From positions 1 through 64,000 of the forward strand of contig NZ_KE384066.1 of NCBI RefSeq assembly GCF_000423625.1: DNA of 64,000 nt. Direction: 5' to 3'. Shown here in pieces: positions 1 through 9,353 of this stretch. Both the position numbers and the translations under genes were made by a program. This stretch comes from Pseudonocardia asaccharolytica DSM 44247 = NBRC 16224. Its GTDB lineage: Bacteria; Actinomycetota; Actinomycetes; Mycobacteriales; Pseudonocardiaceae. The notes beneath the pieces are model-generated. The model was not told the origin of the DNA. It did no database searches and worked only from the letters and a program-made list of their open reading frames with translations. Positions within the stretch are counted from its first letter, which is position 1, and each line of letters starts with the position of its first letter.

Positions 1-1
1 G

Positions 2-223
2 TTCATCCCGGTCCGCGCCTGCTGGCTCAACCTGCAGGAAGGCTGGTGGCGGCTGCTGCGCCGCGCCGCGTTCGCCGGCCAGACCTTCGCCGACGCCCAC
101 GAGATCGCCGCTGCCGTCACGCTGGCCACCGCCCAGCTCAACGCCCGCGCCACACCCTGGGTGTGGGGACGGCTGCCACCGCCCCACCGCACACTCCGCC
201 GTAAGTTCATCTACCTGCTTTGA
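2..223 (+). CDS. C-terminal end of a transposase, IS630-like (partial)
   Basis: The window opens inside this frame, so only the last 73 residues are seen. It contains the motif WLNLQEGWW near its start and VWGRLPP near its end, followed by a basic tail. A WLN-L-E-W segment followed by an NA-x-PFVWG-like segment is typical of the C-terminal end of IS630-family DDE transposases, and the E of QEGWW would be the last acidic catalytic residue. The 5' part, the terminal inverted repeat and any partner frame lie outside the window. It stops at TGA 221-223. The family call rests on motif memory only. Confidence 0.6.
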   Translation, partial: FIPVRACWLNLQEGWWRLLRRAAFAGQTFADAHEIAAAVTLATAQLNARATPWVWGRLPPPHRTLRRKFIYLL

Positions 224-257
224 GGAACGCAGCACTAGGCCCGCGGGCGGGCCGCTC

Positions 258-560
258 TCATCGGGCAGACCGTGCAGCCTCGCCCGCCGCGGGATGGGTG
301 GTTTCACCCACGGCCCGGCCGGTGAGGCCGTGCCGGTGCGCGTAGGCGGCCGCCGCGGTGAGTTCCAGCTCGGTGCCGTCGGCGTCGCCGAGGGCGCGGC
401 AGGCCGCCGCGAGCAGGACTCGCACCCGGGCGCAGTCGTGGGGGGCGTGCAGCTCCTGCCAGTGCCGGCAGGCGGCCCGCAGCACGGGCAGGGCGTCGGT
501 GGCGTGGCCCTGCGCCAGCAGCAGCGCCGTTACGTCGTCGGATGTCGCTTCGTCGCTCAC
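258..560 (-). pseudogene. Remnant of a TPR/LuxR-type regulator lacking its DNA-binding domain
   Basis: A 100-residue frame from GTG 560. Residues about 12-55 resemble the TPR-like region found just before the HTH in large actinobacterial LuxR-type regulators (HWQELHAP, ARVRVLLAAACRALGD). Directly after the segment ELELTA the sequence jumps to AAAAYAHRHGL, which looks like the end of a GerE/LuxR HTH (usually SRAAATAYAYEHGL). The roughly 60 residues between them, including the LTPREVEVL helix-turn-helix core, are missing without breaking the frame. I infer an in-frame internal deletion, leaving a fragment unlikely to bind DNA. The ATPase or receiver region expected upstream is also absent. Confidence 0.45.
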
Positions 561-736
561 GGCCGGCCTCCTGCGACGGCGGTTCGGCGCCACACGGCTG
601 CGCGGCGGGCCCGGGGACAGCAGTATGTCCGAGAGGCGACCGGCAGGCGAAGACCCCGTCGGGTCGTGGGTCCGCCGGCCCCGGTCCCGACGCCTCACCC
701 CGGGCACCGCGAGTCCGGGCCGGGAGGAGGTGCCCC

Positions 737-1305
737 GTGACCACCCCACACGTGAGCCGGTTGCTGACCGCCGCGGACCTCGCGTACGAGCCCGACGACG
801 GGCTGCGCCGCGAGCTGCACGACGGGGTGATCTACGTGGCTCCGCCACCGAGCAACACGCACAGCTGGTCGGTGCTCGCCGCCTACCGCAGCCTCCACGC
901 GAAGGCGCCGGAGGATGTGCTCATTCTCCACGACGTCGGCGTTCACGTCGGGCTGCGCCGGCTCTACGCCCCCGACCTCATGGCCGTGCACAGGGACACC
1001 CCGTTCCACGACCACGGCTACGACCCCGGCGGGGTGATCCTGGTCGTCGAGGTGGTCTCCCGACGTCGGTCACGATGGATCGGGTGACCAAGCCGGCCGT
1101 CTACGCCGACCAGCAGATCCCGTACTTCTGGCGGATCGGCTCCCTCGACGACCCCGCACCCACGCTGGAGGCCCACCGGCTCGACCCGGGCGGCACCGGC
1201 TACCTCCGATACGCCGCGCTCCGCCCCGGCGAGAAACGCTCGCTCGAACACCCCTGGCCGGTCAGCGTCGACATGGCCGAGTTCGTCCTGCCGGGCAGGC
1301 GCTGA
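737..1305 (+). pseudogene. Uma2-family endonuclease (DUF820), frameshifted
   Basis: Starts at GTG 737 behind a strong GGGAGGAG ribosome-binding site. Residues 1-110 match the Uma2/DUF820 PD-(D/E)XK fold common in actinobacteria: DGLRRELHDGVIYVAPPP near the start, then LYAPDLMAV, which contains an active-site Asp, and LVVEVVS, which contains the E of the E-x-V motif. Near 1065-1070 the frame breaks. The continuation SVTMDRVTKPAVYA, the usual Uma2 helix, lies in another frame and runs to the stop at 1305. One missing C in the run around TCTCCC-GACG restores a continuous protein of about 189 residues. Either a one-base deletion or a sequencing error explains this. Uma2 genes are abundant and of uncertain cellular role. 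Confidence 0.75.
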
Positions 1306-1427
1306 GAATCAGGCAGCGGACCCGACGCGACGATGAGCGCAGACCCGGCGGGTCCCGGCCGCGCTGGTTACCCTCCCGGGTGCGCTGCCCTTGACGGGCG
1401 GAACCCCCGGCACCGGGAGGATCGTCG

Positions 1428-4400
1428 ATGCGCGACGCGGACCCGCGGCCGGCGGCCGGAAGACCGGCCGCGCAGCCGCAGAACTCGCAGGCCTCACCGG
1501 CCGATCGCCTCATGCGTTCGGCGCAGTTCTTCTTCCCCGGCACCCAGTCGCCCGACCGGCGCAGCCTCTACCGGGCCGACGGCCGGGAGGCCGAGGACTT
1601 CTACCGGGAGCGCTGGCGGCACGACAAACAGGTCCGCTCCACCCACGGGGTCAACTGCACGGGGTCGTGCTCGTGGCAGGTCTACGTCAAGGACGGGATC
1701 ATCACCTGGGAGACCCAGGCGGTGGACTACCCGTCGGTGGGCCCGGACTCACCGGAGTACGAGCCCCGCGGCTGCCCGCGGGGCGCGTCGTTCTCCTGGT
1801 ACACGTACTCACCGACGCGCGTCCGCTTCCCCTACGTGCGCTCGCCCCTGCTGGGCGCCTGGCGCGAGGCCCGCGCCGCCCACACCGATCCGGTCGAGGC
1901 CTGGGCCGCGCTGACCGCCGACCGGGAGCGGGTCGGGGACTGGCAGCGGGCCAGGGGCAAGGGTGGGTTCGTGCGCTCCACCTGGGCCGAGGTGAGCGAG
2001 CTGATCGCCGCGGCGCAGGTGCACACCGCGAAGGCCTACGGCCCCGACCGGATCGTCGGGTTCTCCCCGATCCCCGCCATGTCGATGGTGTCCTACGCCG
2101 TGGGCACCCGGTTCCTTTCGATGATCGGTGGCACGCCGACCTGCCGATCGCCTCCCCGCAGGTGTTCGGTGACCAGACCGACGTGCCCGAGTCCGGGGAC
2201 TGGTGGAACGCCGCGTACCTGATCATCTGGGGGACCAACCTGCCGATCACCCGCACCCCGGACGTGCATTTCATGACCGAGGCCCGCTACCGGGGGCAGA
2301 AGGTCGTGGTGGTCTCACCCGATTTCTCCGACCACACCAAGTTCGCCGACGACTGGCTCGCCGCCGCGCCGGGCACCGACGGGGCGCTGGCGATGGCGAT
2401 GGGGCACGTGATCCTCGCGGAGTTCTACCGCGACCGCGACGTGCCCTACTTCCGCGACTACGCGCGCACCTTCACCGACCTGCCGTTCCTGGTCACGCTG
2501 CGCCGGGGGGACGGGGTGTGGCTGCCGGACAAGTTCCTCACCGCCGCCGATCTCGGGCACGACGTCGCGGACGCGGCGTTCAAGACCGTGGTGTGGGACG
2601 CCGCGGCCGGTGGGCCGGCGGTGCCGAACGGATCGCTGGGCTTCCGCTGGAACGACGCCGATGCCGGGCGGTGGAACCTCGAGCTCGGCGATCTCGACCC
2701 GGCGTTGTCGCTGCACGGGCGGCCGGGCGCCGAGCCGGTGCCGGTGGACCTGCCCCGCTTCGACGTCGGGGCGACCGAGGGCGGCTCGGCGATGCGCCGC
2801 GGCGTGCCGGTGATGCGGGTCGGCGACGCGCTGGTGACGACCGTGTTCGACCTCGTGCTCGCGCAGTACGGGGTGGGCCGTGCGGGCCTGCCTGGCGAAT
2901 GGCCGACCGGCTGCGAGGACGCGGACTCGCCCGGTACTCCGGGGTGGCAGGAACGGATCACCGGGGTGCCGGCGCGGGCGGCGGCCCGGGTGGCCCGCGA
3001 GTTCGCCCGCACCGCCGAACGCACCCGGGGCCGGTCGATGATCGCGATGGGGGCCGGGACCAACCACTGGTTCCATTCCGACGAGATCTACCGCAGCTTC
3101 CTGTCGCTGGTGATGCTGTGCGGCTGCGAGGGGGTGAACGGCGGCGGGTGGGCGCACTACGTCGGGCAGGAGAAGGTCCGCCCGCTCACCGACTGGTTCC
3201 ACCTGGCGTTCGGGCTGGACTGGCAGCGGCCCACCCGGCACATGGCGGGCACCCCGCTGTGGTATCTGGCCACCGACCAGTGGCGTTACGAGGCGTTCGG
3301 CGCCGCCGAGCTGGCCGGTCCGACCGGCCGCGGGCTGCTCGCCGGGCGCAGCCTGGTGGACTGCAACGCGCTGGCCGCGCGGCTGGGCTGGGTGCCGTCG
3401 CATCCGGCCTTCAACCGCAACCCGCTGGACCTGGCCGACGAGGCAGCCGCGGCCGGGCGCGACGTGGCCGACCACATCGTCGAGCAGCTGCGCGCGGGCG
3501 CGCTGCGGTTCGCCGCCGAGGACCCCGACGACCCGGTGAACTAGCCCCGGGTGCTGCTGGTGTGGCGGGCGAACCTGTTCGCCTCGTCGATGAAGGGCCA
3601 CGAGTACCTGCTGCGGCACCTGCTCGGCACCGACCACGCGGTCACCGCGACCGAGACCCCGCCGCCGGCCCGTCCGACGGAGGTGACCTGGCGGGAGCAG
3701 GCGCCCGAGGGCAAGCTCGACCTGTCGGTGGCGGTCGACTTCCGGATGACCAGCACCTGCCTGTTCTCCGACGTCGTGCTGCCGGCCGCGACCTGGTACG
3801 AGAAGCACGACCTGTCCAGCACCGACATGCACCCGTTCGTGCACTCGTTCAACCCGGCGATCGCCCCGCCCTGGGAGACCCGCACCGACTTCGACGTCTT
3901 CCACACCATCGCCCGGGACTTCTCCCGGCTGGCCGCCGTCCATCTGGGCACGCGGCGGGACGTGATCGCCGCGCCGCTGGCCCACGACACCCCCGACGAG
4001 CTGGCGCAGCCCCACGGGCGGGTCCGCGACTGGAAGGCCGGGGAGTGCGAGCCGGTGCCCGGTGAGACGATGCCGAAGCTCGTCGTCGTGGAGCGCGACT
4101 ACGGGGCGGTCGCGGACAAGCTGGCCGCCATCGGTCCGCTGCTGGACACGCTCGGCACCACCACGAAGGGCGTCACCTGGAACCCGAGCGCCGAGATCGC
4201 GAACCTGCGGCACAGCAACGGGGTGGTGCGGCACGGCGTCGCGGCGGGCCGCCCCCGGTTGACCCTGGACCGGCACTTCTGCGAGGCGATCCTCGCGCTG
4301 TCGGGCACCACGAACGGCGAGCTGGCCGTGGCCGGTTTCGAGGCGCTGGAGCGCCGGACCGGGGTGGCGCTGGCCGATCTCGCGCGGGAACGCGCCGGGG

Positions 4401-5128
4401 ACCGGATCGACTTCGCCGACACCCAGAACCAGCCCCAGGCGGTGATCACCTCGCCGGAGTGGTCGGGCACCGAGTCCGGTGGCCGCCGGTACTCGCCGTT
4501 CACGATCAACGTCGAGCGGCGCAAGCCGTGGCACACCCTCACCGGCCGGCAGCACTTCTACCTCGACCACGACTGGATGCTCGAGCTCGGCGAGGCGCTG
4601 CCGGCCTACCGGCCGCCGCTGGTGATGGGCCGCCACTTCGGCGACCAGGGCCGCGGCGACCCCGGGCGCCCGGAGATCACCCTGCGGTACTTGACGCCGC
4701 ATTCGAAGTGGTCGATCCACTCCGAGTACCAGGAGAACCTGCACATGCTCACGCTGTTCCGCGGCGGCCCGGTCATCTGGCTCAGCGACGCCGACGCCGC
4801 GCGGGTGGGCGTCGCGGACAACGACTGGGTCGAGGCGTTCAACCGCAACGGGGTGGTGGCGGCGCGGGCGGCGGTCAGCCACCGCATCCCGCCGGGCACC
4901 TGCCTCATGTACCACACGATCGACCGGCACCTGAACGTGCCGCGAACCGAGCTCACCGGCCGGCACGGCGGCGGGGACAACTCGCTGACCCAGTTGATGA
5001 TCAAGCCGACGCATCTGCTCGGCGGCTACGCCCAGTTCTCCTACGGCTTCAACTACTACGGCCCCACCGCGAGCCAGCGCGACGAGGTCACCGTCCTCCG
5101 CAGGCGGCCCCAGGAGGTGGAGTTCTAG
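1428..5128 (+). pseudogene. narG: narG, respiratory nitrate reductase alpha subunit, two lesions
   Basis: Catalytic molybdenum subunit of the membrane-bound nitrate reductase NarGHI. It begins at ATG 1428 behind GGGAGG. The FS0 cluster ligands are visible near residue 67 (HGVNCTGSCSW) with the later Cys in RGCPRG. The protein runs well to about 2130 (RFLSMIGGT) and then changes frame. On the far side it resumes as HADLPIASPQVFGDQTDVPE. The missing piece corresponds to the family segment around YDW, which I believe carries the Mo-binding Asp. The loss is about 25 nt. A second lesion is an in-frame TAG at 3542-3544, between DDPVN and PRVLLVWRANL, where relatives have an aromatic residue. The rest is open to 5128. 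No functional NarG can be made without repair of both. Confidence 0.85.
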
Positions 5129-5130
5129 CG

Positions 5131-6770
5131 ATGCGCATCATGGCCCAGGTCGGAATGGTGATGAACCTCGACAAGTGCATCGGCTGTCACACCTGCTCGG
5201 TGACCTGCAAACAGACCTGGACCAACCGGGCCGGTGCGGAGTACATCTGGTTCAACAACGTCGAGACCAAGCCGGGGCTGGGCTATCCGCGCCGCTACGA
5301 GGACCAGCGGCAGTGGAAGGGCGGCTGGACGCTGGGCCGGCGGGGTCGGCTGAAGCTGAAGGCGGGCGGCCGGCTCACGAAACTGCTGTCGATCTTCTAC
5401 AACCCGCACCTGCCGAGCATCGACGACTACTACGAGCCGTGGACCTACGACTACGAGCGGCTCACCACGGCCCCGCTGTCCGACGACCTGCCGAGCGCGC
5501 GGCCGAAGTCGCAGCTCACCGGCAAGGACATGCGCCCGGGATGGGGCCCAACTGGGACGACGATCTCGCCGGCGCCCCCGGGAGCGCCCCGGCCGACCCG
5601 GACTTCGCCGGTCTCGCCCAGACCCTCGGGCTGGACTTCGAGCGGGTGTTCATGTTCTACCTGCCGCGGATCTGCGAGCACTGCCTCAACCCGTCGTGCG
5701 TCGCCTCCTGCCCGTCGGGCGCGATGTACAAGCGGGAGGAGGACGGCATCGTGCTGGTCGACCAGGACCGCTGCCGGGGCTGGCGGTTCTGCGTGTCCGG
5801 CTGCCCGTACAAGAAGGTGTACTTCAACCACCGCACCGGCAAGGCGGAGAAGTGCACGTTCTGCTTCCCGCGGATCGAGGCGGGCCAGCCGACCATCTGC
5901 TCGGAGACCTGTGTCGGGCGGCTGCGCTACGTCGGGGTGGTGCTGTATGACGCCGACGCCGTCGCCGCCGCGGCCTCGGTGCCCGACGAACGCGACCTGC
6001 ACGAGGCGCAGCTGTCGGTCTTCCTCGACCCGGCCGCCCCCGGCGTCGTCGCCGAGGCGCAGCGCCAGGGCATCCCGCACGACTGGATCCAGGCCGCGCA
6101 GCGATCACCGGTGTACGAGCTGGCGGTGCGGCACCGGGTGGCGCTGCCGCTGCATCCGGAGTACCGCACGATGCCGATGGTCTGGTACATCCCGCCGCTG
6201 TCCCCGGTCACCGACGTCGTCGACGCGGCGGGCTACTCCGAGGACGACCCGGACCGGGTCTTCGCCGCGATCGAGGACCTGCGGATCCCGCTGGAGTACC
6301 TGGCGAACCTGTTCACCGCGGGCGACGTCGCGACGGTGCAGCTCGTGCTGCGGCGCCTCGCGGTGCTGCGGGCCCACATGCGCGCCCGCCAGCTCGGCGA
6401 CGAGCCCGACCCCGCGCTGGCCGCCGGCGTCGGGATGGACGCCGCGGGCGTCGAGGACCTCTACCGGCTGCTGGCCATCGCCAGGTACGAGGATCGTTAC
6501 GTCATCCCGCAGACCCATGCGGAGGGCACCGGCAGGCTGATGTCGCAGCACTGCGCCCTGGACTATCCGGGCGGCGGCGACTACGGCGCCCACGTCGAGG
6601 ACACCCTCGCCGGGAGCCTGCACCGCCCCGCCGCCGCGCCGGCCCCGGGCTCGGGCTCGGGCTCGGGTACCACGTTCCGTGACGATGCCGGCCGGATGCG
6701 GTTCAACCTGCTGGGCTGGAACGGCTCCGACCCGGCCCCCGGCCTGTTCCCCGAGGGCGGCGGCCGATGA
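5131..6770 (+). pseudogene. narH: narH, nitrate reductase beta subunit, frameshifted
   Basis: Iron-sulfur electron-transfer subunit between NarI and NarG. Start ATG 5131 lies two bases after the narG stop; a second in-frame ATG is at 5140. The first cluster motif CIGCHTCSVTCKQ is near residue 16. After GKDMRPGWGP the frame breaks near 5545-5552; one missing C in GGCCC-AAC restores WGPNWDDDLAG. The continuation carries CEHCLNPSCVASCP, CRGWRFCVSGCPYKK (with the Trp typical of the 3Fe-4S site) and CTFCFPRI, and runs to 6770. The restored protein is about 547 residues, normal for NarH. It overlaps narJ by 4 nt. A run-length sequencing error is possible for this single lesion. Confidence 0.85.
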
Positions 6771-7415
6771 CGTCCCCGCTCGTCTTCAAGATCGCGTCCG
6801 TGCTGCTGCAGTACCCCGACGACCGGGTGTACGCGCGGCTCGACGACGTCACCGCGGCCCTGGCGGAGATCCACGACCCCGCGGTGGGCCGACCGGCTGG
6901 CCGGCGTGGCCGGCTGGCTGCGGGCGCGGCCGCGGCCCGAGACGGCGCAGCACCACGTCGCGGTCTTCGACCTGAAACGGCGCTGCTCGCCGTATCTGAC
7001 GTACTACCGCTACGGCGACACCCGCCAGCGAGGCATGGCGCTGCTCGCCCTCAAGCACGCCTACCGCCGCTGCGGTCTCGAACACGCGGGCGACGAGCTG
7101 CCCGACTACCTGCCGGCGGTGCTGGAGTTCGCCGCGCTCGGGCCCGCCGAGGAGGGACGGCGGCTGCTCACCGACCACCGCGCCGGGCTGGAGCTGCTGC
7201 GCCTGGCGCTGCACGAGGAGCACAGCCCGTACGCGGCGGCACTCGACGCCGTCTGCGCGGGGCTGCCGGCGCCGTCGCGGGCACAGGCCGCCGAGGTGCG
7301 GCGGCTGGCCGCCGACGGACCGCCGGGCGAGCAGGTGGGCCTGAACCCGATCGGTACCGCGCCGTTCGCGCCGCCGGAGTTCCTCACCGGGCCGGGGACG
7401 GGAGCGCGCCGATGA
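6767..7415 (+). pseudogene. narJ: narJ, nitrate reductase assembly chaperone, frameshifted
   Basis: Cytoplasmic chaperone for molybdenum cofactor insertion into NarG. Residues 1-38 from ATG 6767 (FKIASVLLQYPDD) match NarJ. Near 6883-6888 the frame slips: one extra G in GTGGG turns the expected DRLAGVAGWL into GRPAGRRGRL. The rest is in the other frame, with the NarJ hallmark YLTYYRYGDTRQRG, and stops at TGA 7413-7415. The slipped frame happens to be the frame of narI, giving a spurious 462-residue fusion ORF that should not be annotated as one protein. Confidence 0.8.
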
Positions 7416-8155
7416 GTGCCTTCGACCTGTGGTGGTGGGTGATCCTGCCCTACGCCTCGATCGTGGTGTTCCTGATCGGGCACGTCTGGCGCTGGCGTTA
7501 CGACCAGTTCGGCTGGACCAGCCGCTCCACCCAGCTGCAGGAACGTCGGTTGCTCAAATGGGGCGCGCCGCTGTTCCACTACGCCACGTTCGCCGCCATC
7601 TTCGGGCACGTGCTGGGGGTACTCATCCCCCGCTCGGTCACCGAGGCGCTCGGGATCTCGGAGCGGGTGTACACGGCCTTCTCCGGGATCGCGGGCTCGA
7701 TCGCGGCGATCGGGGTGCTCGTCGGCGCCGGGTTCCTGGTCTTCCGCCGGATGGGCGTGCCCCGGGTGCGCGCGACGACCAGCGCGGTCGACTACCTCGC
7801 GCTGATCCTGCTCGGCATCATCAGCCTGCTGGGTATCTACCTGACGCTGGGCGTGCAGTGGCTGGGCGGGGGATACGACTACCGCACCACCGTGTCGCCG
7901 TGGTTCCGCAGCCTGTTCACCGGCAACCCCGACGTCGTCGCGATCACCAGCGCCCCGATCATGTACCAGGTGCATGCCACCGCGGCATGGATGATCTTCG
8001 CCGTGTGGCCGTTCAGCCGGCTCGTGCACGCCTGGAGCTACCCGCTGTACTACCTGTGGCGGCCCTACGTCGTCTACCGCCGCAGGGTCCCGACCCGGCC
8101 CAACGAGCCCGGGACGAGCGGGCGGCGCTGGCGGCGCATCGGGGCCCGGTACTGA
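7412..8155 (+). CDS. narI: narI, nitrate reductase gamma subunit (cytochrome b)
   Basis: Membrane subunit that oxidises quinol and passes electrons through two b-haems to NarH. It is 247 residues, close to the usual length, with five hydrophobic segments (about residues 5-24, 50-70, 85-107, 122-145, 180-200). Candidate haem His residues lie in FHYATFAAIFGH and in the late helix YQVHATAAW. ATG 7412 overlaps the narJ stop as ATGA, so it depended on translational coupling to narJ, which is now frameshifted. It is the only intact gene of the four and should be non-functional alone. No nitrate transporter or nar regulator lies nearby. Confidence 0.9.
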   Translation: MSAFDLWWWVILPYASIVVFLIGHVWRWRYDQFGWTSRSTQLQERRLLKWGAPLFHYATFAAIFGHVLGVLIPRSVTEALGISERVYTAFSGIAGSIAAIGVLVGAGFLVFRRMGVPRVRATTSAVDYLALILLGIISLLGIYLTLGVQWLGGGYDYRTTVSPWFRSLFTGNPDVVAITSAPIMYQVHATAAWMIFAVWPFSRLVHAWSYPLYYLWRPYVVYRRRVPTRPNEPGTSGRRWRRIGARY

Positions 8156-8210
8156 CGTCCCGGGCCGGCGAGGGTTGGACAGGGCGGGAGCCGGGGACGA
8201 CCATGGCGGC

Positions 8211-8552
8211 ATGGATCACGGCATCTTCCCCAAGGCGACCCCGCAGATGAGCGCCCGGCGCAAGGAGCTCGCGCCGGAGATCCACGACGCGTTCACCGAG
8301 TTCAGCCGCACGGTCTTCGCCGAGGGGGCGTTGCCGGAGGTGACCAAGCAGCTGATCGCCGTCGCCGTCGCGCACACCACCCAGTGCCCCTACTGCATCC
8401 GCGGGCACACCCGGCTGGCGCACCGGAAGGGCGCCACGGACGAGCAGATCATGGAGGCGATCTGGGTCGCGGCCGAGATGCGGGCCGGGGGCGCGTACGC
8501 GCACGCGGCGATCGCCCTCGACGCGCTGGGCGGGGACCACGATCATTCCTGA
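8211..8552 (+). CDS. Carboxymuconolactone decarboxylase-family (AhpD-like) protein
   Basis: A 113-residue all-helical CMD/AhpD-fold protein. The redox motif CPYCIRGH near residue 59 has the CxxC...H arrangement of AhpD-like peroxidase partners, and AVAHTTQ before it is typical of the family. Start ATG 8211 gives the conserved beginning MDHGIFPKATPQM; a TTG at 8175 would add 12 unlikely residues. The C-terminal HDHS is His-rich. Its 3' end overlaps the convergent Clp_N gene by 10 nt. Likely role is a small thiol oxidoreductase or peroxidase; the substrate is unknown. Confidence 0.75.
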   Translation: MDHGIFPKATPQMSARRKELAPEIHDAFTEFSRTVFAEGALPEVTKQLIAVAVAHTTQCPYCIRGHTRLAHRKGATDEQIMEAIWVAAEMRAGGAYAHAAIALDALGGDHDHS

Positions 8553-9274
8553 GCGGGCGCCTCGGGTCGTTTCCTGACCGGGGGGATCTGGGCCAGCATC
8601 CACTCCTCGGCGTCGTCCTTGACGAGCCCGAGGCTCACCAGGACCTTCGCGCCGACCCCCTCCTGTTCGGCGAGCACGCCGAGCAGGAGATGTTCGGTGC
8701 CGACGTAGTTGTGTCCCAGCCGCAGCGCCTCGCGCACGGTGAGCTCGATGACCTTGCGGGCGCGAGGGGTGTAGGGGATGTGCTCGGGCACGCTGTCCTT
8801 CGGCGGTCCGAGCACGACCTTCATCGCCGCGCGGACCTGTTCGGGGTTGATGCCCTGCTGCGCCAACGCCTTGGCGGCCAGCGCCTCCGGCTCGCTGAGC
8901 AGGCCGAGCACCAGGTGTTCGGTGCCGATGTAGTCGTGGCCGGCGCCGCGGGCGTCCTCCTGCGAGGCCATGAGCACCCGCCGGGCCCGGTCGGTGAAGC
9001 GGGTGAACGCGTCGAGGTCGAGCCGGTCGGACTTGGGGACGAAGCGTTGCTGGGCGGCCTGTTTGCTCACGCCCATGCTCTTGCCGATATCGGTCCAGGT
9101 GGCGCCCGCCTTGCGGGCCTGGTCGACGAAGTGCCCGATCAGGTGGTCGGCGAGCTCGCCGAGGCGTTCGGACAGCCGCACCGCGTCTGTCAGCTGGGCG
9201 AGGGCGTCGCCGTCGGGGTGCAGGCCGTTCACGAGATCGATCAGGTCGTCGAGCCGGATCTGTGGAGCTGACAT
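8543..9274 (-). CDS. HTH plus twin Clp N-terminal-domain protein
   Basis: A 243-residue protein with no ATPase domain. Residues about 58-78 (WTDIGKSMGVSKQAAQQRF) look like a helix-turn-helix. Two Clp_N repeats follow, near residues 95-160 (TEHLVLGLLSEPE) and 172-230 (TEHLLLGVLAEQEG), the substrate and adaptor-binding repeat pair of ClpA/ClpC. Actinobacteria commonly encode such stand-alone Clp_N proteins. Possible roles are a regulator sensing Clp substrates or adaptors, or a modulator of ClpC; I cannot choose. The promoter and an inverted repeat overlap the start, suggesting a leaderless message and autoregulation through the HTH (inference). Confidence 0.8.
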   Translation of the reverse strand: MSAPQIRLDDLIDLVNGLHPDGDALAQLTDAVRLSERLGELADHLIGHFVDQARKAGATWTDIGKSMGVSKQAAQQRFVPKSDRLDLDAFTRFTDRARRVLMASQEDARGAGHDYIGTEHLVLGLLSEPEALAAKALAQQGINPEQVRAAMKVVLGPPKDSVPEHIPYTPRARKVIELTVREALRLGHNYVGTEHLLLGVLAEQEGVGAKVLVSLGLVKDDAEEWMLAQIPPVRKRPEAPAQE

Positions 9275-9276
9275 GC

Positions 9277-9309
9277 GTCAACAGTAGGTTGACATATCGG
9301 CCGAGTCAA
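9277..9309 (-). promoter_or_regulatory. Leaderless promoter with overlapping operator for the Clp_N gene
   Basis: On the minus strand: -35 TTGACT (9309-9304), 17-bp spacer, -10 TACTGT (9286-9281), then six bases to ATG 9274. Transcription would start at or beside the A of ATG. A perfect inverted repeat GTCAAC-N5-GTTGAC (9277-9293) covers the -10 box, and a further GTCAA/TTGAC pair spans the spacer. A bound repressor would occlude RNA polymerase. The encoded protein has its own HTH and is the obvious candidate (inference). Confidence 0.6.
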
Positions 9310-9353
9310 TTGGACCTTGACGCCCTTTCGCGCGCCGTCTGATCCCCGTCGAG

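Noticed and set aside
2315..5014. An 899-codon open frame antisense to narG
   Set aside because: Composition is that of a shadow frame; the plus strand carries clear NarG sequence.
6767..8155. A single 462-residue narJ-narI fusion protein
   Set aside because: The middle is out-of-frame narJ; the true narJ continuation lies in another frame and ends at the narI start.
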